64,000 nt of DNA from Maricaulis sp. (GCF_030149235.1 NZ_JASBRW010000024.1:30453-94452), one strand, 5' to 3'. Positions 34,510 to 44,969 are shown, counted from the stretch's first letter. Made by a program: numbers and translations. Notes: generated by a model not told the origin, from the sequence alone.

Positions 34510-36051
34510 ATGTTCTCGACCTTGATGTCTTTGGCCCGCCTTTTCAGGGCCCTGATCACCCTGGCCCGGCACGACGCCATCCTGCCGGCCGAGTATCAGT
34601 CGCTTTATCCGGCGGCAGCGCGCTGGGCAGGGCGCGTGACGCGCCTGTTCGCGCGCAAGGACAATGCAAGCAATCCTGGTGAACGCCTGGCGCGGGCGCT
34701 GGAGAAGCTGGGGCCGTCCTATGTGAAATTCGGCCAGGTCCTGGCCACGCGCGGTGACGTCATCGGGGAGCGCTTTGCTCGTGGCCTGGCCCGGCTGCAG
34801 GACAAGATGCCGGCCTTCGACGAGGGCGAAGCCCGCGCCATCCTCGAAGAGGAACTCGGCGCACCGGCGGATGAGATTTTTTCCGAATTCGGACCGGCCA
34901 TCGCCGCCGCCTCCATTGCCCAGGTCCACAAGGCCCGCACCCATGATGGTCGCGATGTCGCCGTGAAGATTGTCCGCCCCGATATTGAGGCCCGGATTGC
35001 CCGCGATATCCGCGCCCTGTCGCTTGGCGCGCGGCTGGCGGAACGCCTCGCACCGGCCAGCCGCCGGCTTGAGCCGAAGAAATTCGTCGAGACAGTTGCC
35101 CGCTCCCTGGTGCTGGAAACCGATCTGCGCCTGGAAGCCGCCGCAGGCTCGGAGCTGGCGGAAGCCAGCGCTGCGGTTGAAGGCTATCGTATTCCCGCCG
35201 TCGACTGGCCCCTGTCCTCCAAGCGGGTGCTGACAACACAATGGATTGACGGCATTGCCTTGTCCGACATGGACGCGATCGACGCCGCCGGCATTGACCG
35301 CACCTCGCTGGCTACGACCATGACGCGCGCCTTTCTCGGCACCGCCCTGCATCGCGGCGTCTTCCATGCCGACATGCATGCCGGCAATCTGTTTGCTGCA
35401 GAAGACGGCACACTCTGGGCGGTCGATTTCGGCATTATGGGCCGTATTGGCCGGGCCGAGCGCCGCTTTCTCGCCCTCATCCTGCACGGCTTCCTGACGC
35501 GCAATTACAAGGCCGCGGCAGAAGCCCATTTCATGGCCGGTTACGTCCCCGCCTCGCACTCGGTCGATGACTTTGCCAGCGCCCTGCGCGCTGTCGGCGA
35601 ACCAATCTTCGGCAAGCAGGCCGATGAAGTGCCGATGTCACGCGTGCTGCTGCAATTGTTCGAGATCACCGACCTGTTCGATATGCGCCTACGGCCCGAA
35701 CTCGTCATGCTGCAGAAAACCATGGTGCAGTGTGAGGGCGTCTCGCGCATGCTCGACGCCAAGCACGACATGTGGGCAGCTTCCGCCCCGGTCGTCGAAG
35801 AATGGATGCGGCGCGAACTTGGACCGGAAGGGCAATTGCGGGATCTGGGCGATGACCTGACCCGCTTGCGCGATGCGGCCCGGCGCCTGCCGCAGGCCAT
35901 CGAGGACTGGGCCGATATCGGTGAGAAACTGAAATCCGGCGAGCTGAAACTCGGGGGCGGATTGAAGCTGCGCCCTTGGGCGGCTCGCCTCGCCTGGCTT
36001 GGAGCCGCCGCGGCAGCGGGCGCCGCTGCCACCTACTGGGCGTTTACCTGA
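34510..36051 (+). CDS. ubiB: Ubiquinone biosynthesis regulatory protein kinase-like UbiB
   Basis: The 513-residue ADCK/UbiB atypical kinase is needed for ubiquinone synthesis, probably by extracting isoprenoid intermediates from the membrane. It contains LEKLGPSYVKFGQVLATRGD (KxGQ), AAASIAQVHKARTHDGRDVA with an Ala-rich nucleotide loop, VAVKIVRPDIE, LALETD-like LVLETDLRLEA, HRGVFHADMHAGNL (catalytic loop) and WAVDFGIMGRIG (DFG). C-terminal hydrophobic LAWLGAAAAAGAAATYWAFT is the membrane anchor. Start ATG 34510. Confidence 0.95.
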   Translation: MFSTLMSLARLFRALITLARHDAILPAEYQSLYPAAARWAGRVTRLFARKDNASNPGERLARALEKLGPSYVKFGQVLATRGDVIGERFARGLARLQDKMPAFDEGEARAILEEELGAPADEIFSEFGPAIAAASIAQVHKARTHDGRDVAVKIVRPDIEARIARDIRALSLGARLAERLAPASRRLEPKKFVETVARSLVLETDLRLEAAAGSELAEASAAVEGYRIPAVDWPLSSKRVLTTQWIDGIALSDMDAIDAAGIDRTSLATTMTRAFLGTALHRGVFHADMHAGNLFAAEDGTLWAVDFGIMGRIGRAERRFLALILHGFLTRNYKAAAEAHFMAGYVPASHSVDDFASALRAVGEPIFGKQADEVPMSRVLLQLFEITDLFDMRLRPELVMLQKTMVQCEGVSRMLDAKHDMWAASAPVVEEWMRRELGPEGQLRDLGDDLTRLRDAARRLPQAIEDWADIGEKLKSGELKLGGGLKLRPWAARLAWLGAAAAAGAAATYWAFT

Positions 36052-36104
36052 GCTAAACCTAAAACAAAAACTGCTTCGTAACGAAGTTGTGGTTGTGTCC
36101 CTGC

Positions 36105-36659
36105 ATGGCAAGCACCCAGGATCCCTACGCCGAGTTGCGAGCGCTCGAGCGGGAGTTTTTCCGCATCGATGACGATGTTGTGTGCCGCATTCGCAAACTG
36201 AAGCCACGTTTGATGGAATATGCCAAACAGGCGCTGGACACGGTTTTCGATCACCTCAAGACCAATCCCATCGTTGCGGACTATTTCGCCGATGAGGACA
36301 ATCTGGCCTTCCTGACCAGCGGCATGCTGGCCCATTGCGACCGCGTGCTCTCGGCCCGCTTTGATGCGGACTATTATGAAGCCGTCAGCCAGATGGGCCT
36401 GCGTCATTCCAAGCTGGACTACCCGTCCTTTGTCTACACTGCCGCCTATTCCAACATGCTGACCTCGATGCAGCAGCAGGCCGCCAGGGACAGGCAGCGC
36501 TTTTCCGAAGACGATGCCGCAGCCCTCAACCGTGTCGCGCTTTACGATGTCGAACTGGCCCAGGCTGCCTTTTTCCAGCACCAGATCGAGAAAGTCCGGT
36601 CGCTCGATGCCGATATGGCCAAGGTGCAGCACCTGATCGATCGACCGAGCGCCGCCTGA
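36105..36659 (+). CDS. Stand-alone protoglobin / globin-coupled-sensor-type haem domain protein
   Basis: This 184-residue soluble helical protein looks like the N-terminal globin of globin-coupled sensors. LFxG-like helices are followed by YYEAVSQMGLRHSKLDYPSF, in which H101 is the probable proximal haem ligand, and by VYTAAYSNMLTSMQQQA. There is no methyl-accepting, GGDEF or kinase domain, so the protein is only the sensor. Start ATG 36105; a TTG at 36087 is unlikely. A perfect 13-bp palindrome (CTTCGTAACGAAG, 36074-36086) lies 18 bases before it. It is inserted between ubiB and coaC; a role in oxygen or redox sensing is inference. Confidence 0.75.
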   Translation: MASTQDPYAELRALEREFFRIDDDVVCRIRKLKPRLMEYAKQALDTVFDHLKTNPIVADYFADEDNLAFLTSGMLAHCDRVLSARFDADYYEAVSQMGLRHSKLDYPSFVYTAAYSNMLTSMQQQAARDRQRFSEDDAAALNRVALYDVELAQAAFFQHQIEKVRSLDADMAKVQHLIDRPSAA

Positions 36660-36718
36660 AAGCCTTGGGCTTTTGCCGCTAAAGGGCTAAAAACCGCTCA
36701 GCATCCAAGGAGCGGTCC

Positions 36719-37261
36719 GTGGCGGATAAACGCATTCTTCTCATCATTGGCGGCGGTATCGCGGCCTATAAGAGTCTGGAACTCATCCGCGAGCTGGCGC
36801 GCCGCTCCATCGGCTCGCGCTGCATCCTGACCAAGGCCGGCGCTGAATTCGTCACCCCGCTCTCGGTCTCGGCCCTGTCTGGCGACAAGGTCTATGGGGA
36901 GCTGTTCAACCTGACCGATGAAGCCGAGATGGGCCATATTGAACTCTCCCGCTCTGCCGACCTGGTCGTGGTGGCTCCTGCCACTGCAGACCTGATGGCC
37001 AAGGCGGCCAACGGCCTGGCCAATGACCTGGCCTCCACGACACTTCTGGCGACCAACAAGCCGGTGCTGATGGCCCCGGCGATGAATGTGCGGATGTGGG
37101 AACACCCCGCCACCCAGCGCAATCTGACCACGCTCAAAGGCGATGGTGTCAGCTTTGTCGGTCCGGATGAGGGCGAGATGGCCTGCGGTGAGTTCGGGCC
37201 TGGCCGCATGGCGGAACCGGCCGTGATTGCCGAAGCCATCGAGGCGGCGGTGAATGGCTGA
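36719..37261 (+). CDS. coaC: Phosphopantothenoylcysteine decarboxylase (separate CoaC)
   Basis: The 180-residue flavoprotein (HFCD fold) begins with RILLIIGGGIAAYKSLELIR. It contains MGHIELSRSADLVVVAPATA (catalytic His), the PAMNVRMWEHPATQ motif and the ACGEFGPGRM substrate-clamp Cys motif, so it should decarboxylate phosphopantothenoylcysteine in CoA synthesis. In most bacteria it is fused to CoaB; here the gene ends with TGA 37259-37261 while coaB begins at 37254 in the +1 frame. GTG 36719 is the start, with AAGGAG 7 bases upstream. Confidence 0.92.
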   Translation: MADKRILLIIGGGIAAYKSLELIRELARRSIGSRCILTKAGAEFVTPLSVSALSGDKVYGELFNLTDEAEMGHIELSRSADLVVVAPATADLMAKAANGLANDLASTTLLATNKPVLMAPAMNVRMWEHPATQRNLTTLKGDGVSFVGPDEGEMACGEFGPGRMAEPAVIAEAIEAAVNG

Positions 37262-37913
37262 CACGCTCACGGGCCGCCGCATCATCATCACCGCCGGCCC
37301 GACACTGGAGCCGATTGATCCGGTCCGCTTCATCTCCAACCGGTCCTCGGGTCAGCAAGGCTATGCGATCGCCCAGGCCTGCGCCCATCTCGGCGCCGAT
37401 GTGACCCTGGTCTCCGGCCCGACCGCCCTGCCGGATCCGCTCGGCCTCAAAACCGTGCGCATCGAGACCGCCCTGGAGATGCTGGACGCGGTTGAAACGG
37501 CGCTTCCGGCCGACGTCTTCATCGCCGTCGCTGCGGTCGCCGACTGGCGCCCGGCCAACCGGGCCGAGAAGAAGCTCAAGGTCGACAAGTCCGGCTTCAC
37601 CGGGCTGGAACTGGTGGAAAACCCCGACATCCTCAAGACCATCGCCAACCGGAATGAAAACCGTCCGGGCCTGGTGATCGGTTTTGCCGCCGAGACCCAT
37701 GACGTGGAAAATCTCGCCATCGCCAAACGCGCCCGCAAGGGCTGCGACTGGATCGTCGCCAATGACGTTTCCGGCGATGTCATGGGGGGCAGCCATAACG
37801 AGGTCTCACTCGTCACTACCGATGGCGTCGAACACTGGCCCTCCGGCCCCAAATCCGCCATCGCCGCCGAGCTCGCCGGGCGCATCGCCGACGCGCTGAT
37901 GCAAAACGCCTGA
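37254..37913 (+). CDS. coaB: Phosphopantothenate-cysteine ligase (separate CoaB)
   Basis: The 219-residue ligase half starts with [20 protein letters not shown] followed by [15 protein letters not shown] (dimer/nucleotide site). It has KKLKVDK near the catalytic site, [10 protein letters not shown] and [12 protein letters not shown] (catalytic Asn). It is complete as a stand-alone CoaB. Its ATG overlaps the coaC stop by 8 bases, with the start codon inside the coaC frame, so translation is probably coupled. In relatives the two domains form one CoaBC polypeptide. Confidence 0.9.
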   Translation: MADTLTGRRIIITAGPTLEPIDPVRFISNRSSGQQGYAIAQACAHLGADVTLVSGPTALPDPLGLKTVRIETALEMLDAVETALPADVFIAVAAVADWRPANRAEKKLKVDKSGFTGLELVENPDILKTIANRNENRPGLVIGFAAETHDVENLAIAKRARKGCDWIVANDVSGDVMGGSHNEVSLVTTDGVEHWPSGPKSAIAAELAGRIADALMQNA

Positions 37914-37980
37914 GCGGGGACTGGCGCTGACGCGCAAAGCCCGTTCAAATGCGCCCCGCATGCCAAGAGGGGAGCGCGCC

Positions 37981-38436
37981 ATGAACACCGTCACCGTCCG
38001 CATCAAGCCGCTGGAGCATTATGAGGGCCTGCAATTGCCGGCCTATGAGACCGCCCAGTCCGCCGGTATGGATTTGCGCGCCGCGGTCGCCGAAGACGCG
38101 CCCGTCACCATCCCGCCAGGCGAATGGCGCCTGATCCCGGTCGGCATCGCCATCGCCCTGCCGGAAGGCTATGAGGCCCAGGTCCGCCCGCGCTCCGGCC
38201 TTGCTGCCCGCCACGGTATTTCCTGCGTCAACACGCCGGGCACGATCGACGCGGATTATCGCGGCGAGATCCACGTCAATCTGATCAATCACGGCCAGGC
38301 CGATTTCAACGTCAAACGCGGCGACCGAATCGCCCAGATGATCATCGCCCCGGTCATCCAGGCGACCTGGGAGGTCGCGGAAGAGCTCGACGAGACCGAA
38401 CGCGGGACGGGCGGGTTCGGCTCGACGGGGGTCTGA
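37981..38436 (+). CDS. dut: dUTP diphosphatase
   Basis: The 151-residue trimeric dUTPase hydrolyses dUTP to dUMP, protecting DNA from uracil. All five motifs are visible: [43 protein letters not shown] and the C-terminal arm [12 protein letters not shown] 37981 is chosen because GGGGAG lies 8 bases upstream. The gene follows coaB, 67 bases apart, as in other Caulobacterales. Confidence 0.97.
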   Translation: MNTVTVRIKPLEHYEGLQLPAYETAQSAGMDLRAAVAEDAPVTIPPGEWRLIPVGIAIALPEGYEAQVRPRSGLAARHGISCVNTPGTIDADYRGEIHVNLINHGQADFNVKRGDRIAQMIIAPVIQATWEVAEELDETERGTGGFGSTGV

Positions 38437-38538
38437 ACCGGTAAAATCCCGAAGAACAGGAAAAAATCGGGCAGAAAACACACTGACAACGCGCCGCGGA
38501 AACACTAAATCTCCGCTCGAAGCACACAGGAGTCCGAC

Positions 38539-39492
<954 letters not shown>

Positions 39493-39619
39493 TCCCACTT
39501 CCTAGGAGCGCTTTCCAGAGAGGGAACAAACCCTGCAACTGTCCCGGTTGGCTTTGTACCCCCTTGCGTGTCTCATGCTCGCGGGCCGGGGTCATTCCGC
39601 GCATATCCAGGAGGACAAA

Positions 39620-40741
39620 ATGCCATTCGTTTCAAGTCGAAAGACACTCTTCGCCAGCTGCCTGACCGGTGCAGCGCTGATTTTCACGCCAGCAGCGCTG
39701 TCTCAGACACCCAATGATCCGGTGCTGGCGGAACTGGCCGAAACAGCGCGCCAGGAGGCAGACGCTCCGGCCGCAGCCATGATGCGAATGCATGAAGGTG
39801 AAGTCCGGATCGGCGTTGCCGGTCTGCGCGATATCGATGACAGCGTCGAGGTGACCCCGGACGATCTCTGGCATATCGGCTCCAATACCAAATCGATGAC
39901 CGCCACCCTCGTCGCCCGCCTGGCCGAACAGGGCGTGATCAGCTGGGACGATACGGTCGAGCAGCATCTCGGCGAGGCCATCGACAATATTGATCCCGGC
40001 TTTACTGGCGTGACCTTCCGTCACCTACTGAGCCATTATTCCGGCGCCAAGGCGAATATCGGTATGTTCCACATGATGCGCTTCCTGATCGAAGGCAGCG
40101 ATGGCCGCCCAATGCCGGAACAGCGCCTTGACTATGCGGGTCATATCCTGTCGCAAGCGCCTCAATCAGAACCGGGCACCAGCTTTCTCTACTCCAATGC
40201 CGGCTATGTCATTGCCGGTGCCATGCTGGAACAAGCGACCGGCGAGGCCTGGGAAACCCTGATCGCCCGGGACGTGTTCGAACCCCTGGGCATCGACGAT
40301 TTCGGCTTCGGTGCGCCCGGATCGACCGACATCGTGGACCAGCCTCGCGGCCACCGCGGTGGTCTGTTCGGCGGCCTCACCTCCCAAACTGGCGCGGAAG
40401 GCGATAACCCACCCGTGCTCGGACCGGCCGGCACGCTCCACATCTCCCTGCCCGATTATGCCCTTTACCTGCAGGCCCATATCGATGGCGGCCGGGGCGT
40501 GGAAAGCGATTTCCTGACGGCGGAGAGCTGGGACATTCTCCTTACCCAACCCTTCGACACGACCTATGCCATGGGCTGGGGCCTGGGGTCCGACGAGCTC
40601 CAGCATTCCGGCTCCAACACAATGTGGATCATGCACACCGCCGTGGTACCGCAGCAGGATTTTGGCGCGATTGTTGTCATGAACCGGGCCGTCGACCGGT
40701 CCGGCGGGCAATTATTACGGGCGATTTCCGAGGCCGACTAA
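39620..40741 (+). CDS. Secreted serine hydrolase, beta-lactamase (S12) family
   Basis: The 373-residue protein has a signal peptide (LFASCLTGAALIFTPAALS) and the beta-lactamase/DD-peptidase fold: S88-x-x-K91 in HIGSNTKSMTA, YSN at 191-193 (FLYSNAGYVIAGA), and an HSG-type segment near the C-terminus (LQHSGSNTMW). It is a likely esterase or peptidase of class C type. ATG 39620 has GGAGGA upstream; the longer frame from 39548 lacks one. Its stop interlocks with the convergent helicase stop in CTAA. Confidence 0.88.
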   Translation: MPFVSSRKTLFASCLTGAALIFTPAALSQTPNDPVLAELAETARQEADAPAAAMMRMHEGEVRIGVAGLRDIDDSVEVTPDDLWHIGSNTKSMTATLVARLAEQGVISWDDTVEQHLGEAIDNIDPGFTGVTFRHLLSHYSGAKANIGMFHMMRFLIEGSDGRPMPEQRLDYAGHILSQAPQSEPGTSFLYSNAGYVIAGAMLEQATGEAWETLIARDVFEPLGIDDFGFGAPGSTDIVDQPRGHRGGLFGGLTSQTGAEGDNPPVLGPAGTLHISLPDYALYLQAHIDGGRGVESDFLTAESWDILLTQPFDTTYAMGWGLGSDELQHSGSNTMWIMHTAVVPQQDFGAIVVMNRAVDRSGGQLLRAISEAD

Positions 40742-42036
40742 GCCACGCTCATCGGTGCCGGGTCGCAAAAGCTCTTCACGTCGAAAATGCGGGGATCAGA
40801 GATGATGTCACCCGGCGTCAGGGGGCGTGACAGCTCCAACCCCTCCAGCGAACGGGCCCGGGACAGGGCCACATAGGCCTGCCCGTGGGCAAACAGGCGC
40901 CGGGCAAGATCGAGATAGACCCGGTCCAGCGTCAGGCCCTGAGCCTTGTGGATCGTCATCGCCCAGGCCAGGCGCAGCGGATATTGGGTGAAACTGCCCG
41001 CCGTCGTCTTGGTCAGGGCCTGGGCGGCGGGATCGAAGGCATAGGCATTGCGCTCCCATTTGGCTGGCTCGACGGCATACACCTGATCGCCGATACGGAC
41101 CCGGACGGCCTTTTCGTCAAAACCCTCGACCTCCCCCAGCGTCCCGTTGACCCAACGGCCTGACGGGTCGTTACGGGTCAGCATGACCCGGGCGCCAATC
41201 TTGAGCACCAGCGGCTCTTCGGCCGGGAAGAGGCGTGGATCGAACTGGCCCTCCACCTTGCCCTCATAAGCCCGCTCGGGCGTCTGCAGCCCCTGGATCC
41301 GGGCCTGATTGATGCGGAAGGCAGCTTCATTGGTCGAAGTCAGCACGACATGGGACAGGCTGGCTTCCAGCCCGGACCGGCCGGTGACGCGCTCATTCAG
41401 GTCTGCCGCCTCTTCGGAGTTCAGGTCACCATCGCGTACGGCATTGAGGATGTTAATGAAATACTCGTCGGTCTGGCGGAAGACCTGTTCCAGCTCGACC
41501 AGGGTGAAACCGGCATCGCGGAAGGGCGGCGGGTGGAAGAAGAAGGGCCCGCCATATTTGGCTTCCAGATATTCCGCCTCCGCGCCCTGAACCACGGGCG
41601 GCAATTGCGCCAGATCACCAACCAGAACGACCTGGACCCCGCCAAAGGGTTCGTCGATCTCACGGTTCAGACGCAGGGATTTGTCGATCGCCCACATCAT
41701 GTCAGCGCGAACCATTGAGATCTCGTCGATCACCAGCGTCTCCAGCGCCTGCACCACCCGGCGATGGCGCACGCGGCGGATGTCGCGCGCCTCGATCAGG
41801 CGCGGCGGAAAGTGGAAAAAGGAGTGGATCGTCTGCCCGCCGGCCTGCATCGCGGCAACGCCGGTCGGAGCCAGGACCACAGCCCGATTCCCCGCCCGGC
41901 GCAGAAACTCGCGCATCAGCGTCGTCTTGCCCGTCCCGGCCCGGCCGGTCAGGAAGACATGCGGCTTGTCCGTGGCCAGCCAGTCAAGCAGGCGGGACTG
42001 GTGGTCAGAGAGCTGGGGTGTGGGCAAGGAAGACAT
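40738..42036 (-). CDS. Pif1/RecD-like superfamily 1 DNA helicase
   Basis: The 432-residue helicase has Walker A LTGRAGTGKTTLMREF (residues 30-45), DEIS Walker B (VIDEISMV, 103-110), motif III QVVLVGDLAQLPPV, FRQTD (IV), and C-terminal WAMTIHKAQGLTLDRVYLDL (V) and AYVALSRAR (VI). This matches bacterial Pif1-like (PIF1/TraI-related SF1B, 5'-3') enzymes, which are sporadically distributed; a role in G-quadruplex or recombination-intermediate processing is inference. Start ATG 42036. The convergent neighbours on both ends suggest an independent unit. Confidence 0.88.
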   Translation of the reverse strand: MSSLPTPQLSDHQSRLLDWLATDKPHVFLTGRAGTGKTTLMREFLRRAGNRAVVLAPTGVAAMQAGGQTIHSFFHFPPRLIEARDIRRVRHRRVVQALETLVIDEISMVRADMMWAIDKSLRLNREIDEPFGGVQVVLVGDLAQLPPVVQGAEAEYLEAKYGGPFFFHPPPFRDAGFTLVELEQVFRQTDEYFINILNAVRDGDLNSEEAADLNERVTGRSGLEASLSHVVLTSTNEAAFRINQARIQGLQTPERAYEGKVEGQFDPRLFPAEEPLVLKIGARVMLTRNDPSGRWVNGTLGEVEGFDEKAVRVRIGDQVYAVEPAKWERNAYAFDPAAQALTKTTAGSFTQYPLRLAWAMTIHKAQGLTLDRVYLDLARRLFAHGQAYVALSRARSLEGLELSRPLTPGDIISDPRIFDVKSFCDPAPMSVA

Positions 42037-42131
42037 CTATTCACTTTGAGCGCGTTCGGACCCGGAAGGAAGGCGCAAGCCGCAGAGATAAGAGCTTGAT
42101 CCTGCCGCCCGCCTCAGCCACCTCTTGGCCT

Positions 42132-42869
42132 ATGAGCATCGATATCGAACGCTATGCCCGGCACATCGTCCTCAAGGAGGTCGGCGGTCCGGGGCAGCAG
42201 GCGCTTTCAAAGGCCCATATCGCGCTGGTTGGCGCCGGTGGGCTTGGCGCGCCCGCGGCGCTGTATCTGGCTGCGGCCGGTGTCGGCAAGCTGACCCTGA
42301 TCGATCCCGACACGGTGAGCCTGGACAATCTGCAGCGCCAGATCCTGTTCACCAGCGATGATGTCGGCACCCCCAAGGTCACGACCGGCGCGGCGGCGCT
42401 GAAGGCCCTGAACCCGGCGATCGAGATCGTCAGCCAGCCCCTCGCCGTGGATGAGAGCAATGCCGCCTCGCTCCTCGCGGAGGCCGATCTCGTAATTGAT
42501 GGCTGCGATAATTTTGAAACCCGGTTTGCCGTAAACGCGGCGTGCCGGGTCCTCGGCAAGCCATTGGTTTCCGGTGCTGTCGGGCGCTGGGACGGGCAGG
42601 TGGCCCTGTTCAATGCCACCCCTGCCTCGCCCTGCTATCGCTGCTGGGTGCCGCAGGCACCGCCAGATGCCGAAACCTGTTCGCGGGTCGGTATCGTCGG
42701 CGCATTGACCGGCGTCATCGGGTCAATCATGGCGCTGGAGGCGATCAAATGGGTCTGTCAGGCCGGTGAGACCCTGGACGGGCGGATCCTGCTTTTTGAC
42801 GGGCTGACGATGAACAGCCGCACAGTCAGCCTGCCAAAGGACCCGGCGTGTGCCGGATGTGGCGACTAA
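42132..42869 (+). CDS. ThiF/MoeB-family adenylyltransferase
   Basis: The 245-residue E1-like adenylyltransferase activates the C-terminus of a ubiquitin-like sulfur carrier (ThiS or MoaD). It has GxGxxG (GAGGLG, residues 34-39), IDPDTVSLDNLQRQILF, the zinc-binding C-x-x-C pairs CYRC (about 170) and the terminal CAGC, and the ETCSRVGI activating-loop segment. Whether it serves molybdopterin or thiazole synthesis cannot be told from sequence, and the carrier protein is not nearby. Confidence 0.92.
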   Translation: MSIDIERYARHIVLKEVGGPGQQALSKAHIALVGAGGLGAPAALYLAAAGVGKLTLIDPDTVSLDNLQRQILFTSDDVGTPKVTTGAAALKALNPAIEIVSQPLAVDESNAASLLAEADLVIDGCDNFETRFAVNAACRVLGKPLVSGAVGRWDGQVALFNATPASPCYRCWVPQAPPDAETCSRVGIVGALTGVIGSIMALEAIKWVCQAGETLDGRILLFDGLTMNSRTVSLPKDPACAGCGD

Positions 42870-43069
42870 CGCCGCGCTGTTGCCCGCAACCCAAGGCCGA
42901 TCGCGATCCCCGGCACCAGGCCAAACAGGGCCCCGAGCCAGATATTGGCCGTGGCGGCAGAGATAATGCCCCATAGCACCAGTCCTGCGCCCAGGCCGGC
43001 GGCGAAACCAAGCGGGCGTGAGCGCAGGGCCGGAGGTTTGGGGTCGGTCGGATCGAAGGGTGTCTTCAT
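42866..43069 (-). CDS. Small (67-residue) membrane protein
   Basis: The product has a proline-rich cytoplasmic N-terminus (PFDPTDPKPPALRSRP) and two hydrophobic helices (GFAAGLGAGLVLWGIISAA; WLGALFGLVPGIAIGLGL). It ends ATARR, with the stop interlocked with that of the convergent ThiF/MoeB gene (CTAA). Codon use is host-like. The family is not recognised. Confidence 0.65.
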   Translation of the reverse strand: MKTPFDPTDPKPPALRSRPLGFAAGLGAGLVLWGIISAATANIWLGALFGLVPGIAIGLGLRATARR

Positions 43070-43142
43070 GACACCCGTTCTAGACCCTCAATCCTTCCCG
43101 CAATCTGGGTAAGGATTTAAATCTTCGACAGAAAGCGGAGAC

Positions 43143-44042
43143 CTACTGGCGAGCGACCGCATCGTCATAGAGCGTTTCCACCATCCGCTGGGTGGTGATG
43201 AAGCGCCAGTTCCAATCATCATGGTAGTCAGCCAGAGGCGCGGCAGCCCGCACAGCGGCGAGATCGGCGCCGCCCTCCACCAGCGAGCGGACCCGGAAGG
43301 AGGTCTCCTTCAGCATGTCGATCGACGCCTGGATATCGGCCCGCGTGGACAGCGGGCCATGTCCGGCGATCACCACCGTATCGTCATCCGCCATTTCGTA
43401 GGCGTATTCGAGCGCGGCGATGAAGCCATCGACCGTGCCGCCACTGCCCAGATCGATATAGGGGAAGAGTCCGGAAAACAGGATGTCACCCATGTGCAGG
43501 ACGTTGGCTTCGCGGAAATAGACGATCGCATCGCCATCGGTGTGCGCCGTCGGCAGGTGGGTGACCTCGATGGTCTGACCATTCATATGGAAGGTCAGGT
43601 CATCCCCGAAAGTCAGCACCGGCAGCGTTGCAGGCTGGATCCAGTCGGCATCGCTGTCTTCCAGGCGACGACGGATATTGTGGTGAGCAGCGACGGTCGA
43701 GCCCTGCTCGGCGAAATGCGCATTGCCGCCGGTGTGATCACCATGCCAGTGCGTATTGACGATAAAGCGCGGCACGCCGGCGCCGGCGATTTCGACAATG
43801 GCGCCTTCGATCAGGCTGCCGGTATTGGGCAGCTGGTCATCGATCAGCACGGCCCCGTCCTTACCGATCAGCAGGCCGAGATTGCCGGCGATACCGGTCG
43901 AGAGCATGTAGAGCCCATTGCCCAGATCTGTCGTCTCAACGCTCGGACCTTCGTCCTGTTGAGCGGCGAATGCGGTTGCGCTATGGGCGCCAGCGGCGGC
44001 CAAGGCAGCGGCCATGCCGGTGATGGCGAGACGAAAACTCAT
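43143..44042 (-). CDS. Secreted metallo-beta-lactamase-fold hydrolase
   Basis: The 299-residue protein has a signal peptide (residues about 1-27). The MBL metal site is HWHGDH (H98, H100, D102, H103 in NTHWHGDHTGG), with HTDGDAIVYF, MGDILFSG and VVIAGHGPLS for the second half of the site. It is like periplasmic MBL-fold enzymes of the quinoprotein-relay/lactonase type; no substrate is evident. Divergent from the SH3-like gene. The intergenic region (44043-44322) has no other gene I can see. Confidence 0.9.
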   Translation of the reverse strand: MSFRLAITGMAAALAAAGAHSATAFAAQQDEGPSVETTDLGNGLYMLSTGIAGNLGLLIGKDGAVLIDDQLPNTGSLIEGAIVEIAGAGVPRFIVNTHWHGDHTGGNAHFAEQGSTVAAHHNIRRRLEDSDADWIQPATLPVLTFGDDLTFHMNGQTIEVTHLPTAHTDGDAIVYFREANVLHMGDILFSGLFPYIDLGSGGTVDGFIAALEYAYEMADDDTVVIAGHGPLSTRADIQASIDMLKETSFRVRSLVEGGADLAAVRAAAPLADYHDDWNWRFITTQRMVETLYDDAVARQ

Positions 44043-44322
44043 GGATGTCCCCTTTGTTCAGTGCGGCGCCGAACCGCCGTCTTTCTCACAGGATATAGGG
44101 GCTTTGTCCGAGTTTTCATCATCACGATCTGATGAGACCCTGTGGGTTACAGTGAGTGCGGCACCAAAGGCGGTACGCAGAGCGATTTCAAGTGCAAGGC
44201 TGTCCAGTGCCGATCGCCGCACCGCCCTTGATCAGTTTTCTCGCCATGAGGCCTTCATTTAAAGCCTGATTTACTCCCCGTTCACTATGATGCTCCACAG
44301 GGAACAGGTCAGGGAGAGTTCC

Positions 44323-44883
44323 ATGTTGCGTATCGTGTCCAGCCTTACACTTGCGTTGATCGCATCTACTGCACAGGCTCAGACGCGCGTCGATGATACG
44401 CCTTCCGGACAACCGGTTCCGCGTTATGTCAGCCTCAAATTCGACGCCTCACACGGCCGAACCGGCCCCAGCATGGCGCACCCGATCGCCTGGGTTTATC
44501 GCCGCGCCGGCATTCCCATGCAGGTCATAGCCGAGACCGAGAACTGGCGTCGCGTGCGGGACCCGGAGGGTGAAGTCACCTGGATGCATCGCTCCATCCT
44601 CTCAGGCCGTCGCGCGGCGATGACCATCGAGGAGACCGTTTTGCGCGCTCGGGCTGAAAATGATGCGCCCATCGAAGCGGTCGCCGAGGCCGGGGTCATT
44701 CTTGAGCTCGACCGCTGCCGCACCGGCTGGTGCCGCGCAGAAGCGGGCGGATATCGAGGCTGGGTGAGCACGGAAGGCCTCTGGGGCGTCTATCCGGAAG
44801 AGCGCAGTCCCGCGGGTCAGGCCGACGCCGACGGCAGCCCCGCCTTGAGCGCCTCCCTCACGCGTGATACCGCTCTGCGCTGA
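44323..44883 (+). CDS. Secreted bacterial SH3-domain protein
   Basis: The 186-residue protein has a signal peptide ([19 protein letters not shown]) and two SH3-like (DUF1058-type) repeats. One is [20 protein letters not shown] with [20 protein letters not shown], and the other contains [20 protein letters not shown]. The body resembles small periplasmic SH3 proteins thought to bind cell-wall peptides. Start ATG 44323 is preceded by GGGAGAG. It lies upstream of the fab cluster (86 bases) but probably belongs to a separate unit. Confidence 0.85.
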   Translation: MLRIVSSLTLALIASTAQAQTRVDDTPSGQPVPRYVSLKFDASHGRTGPSMAHPIAWVYRRAGIPMQVIAETENWRRVRDPEGEVTWMHRSILSGRRAAMTIEETVLRARAENDAPIEAVAEAGVILELDRCRTGWCRAEAGGYRGWVSTEGLWGVYPEERSPAGQADADGSPALSASLTRDTALR

Positions 44884-44969
44884 CCCGCCGTCACGGCTCT
44901 CCGGACGGCCATCGATACCCAGCCCCGCGGTCGCATAGGCCGGCCGCTGTGGCGCAACCGACCGGCTAC

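Noticed and set aside
44259..44273. TTAA-N7-TTTA, a near match to a CtrA site upstream of the SH3-domain gene
   Set aside because: One mismatch from the full motif and only a single site; matches of this quality arise by chance.
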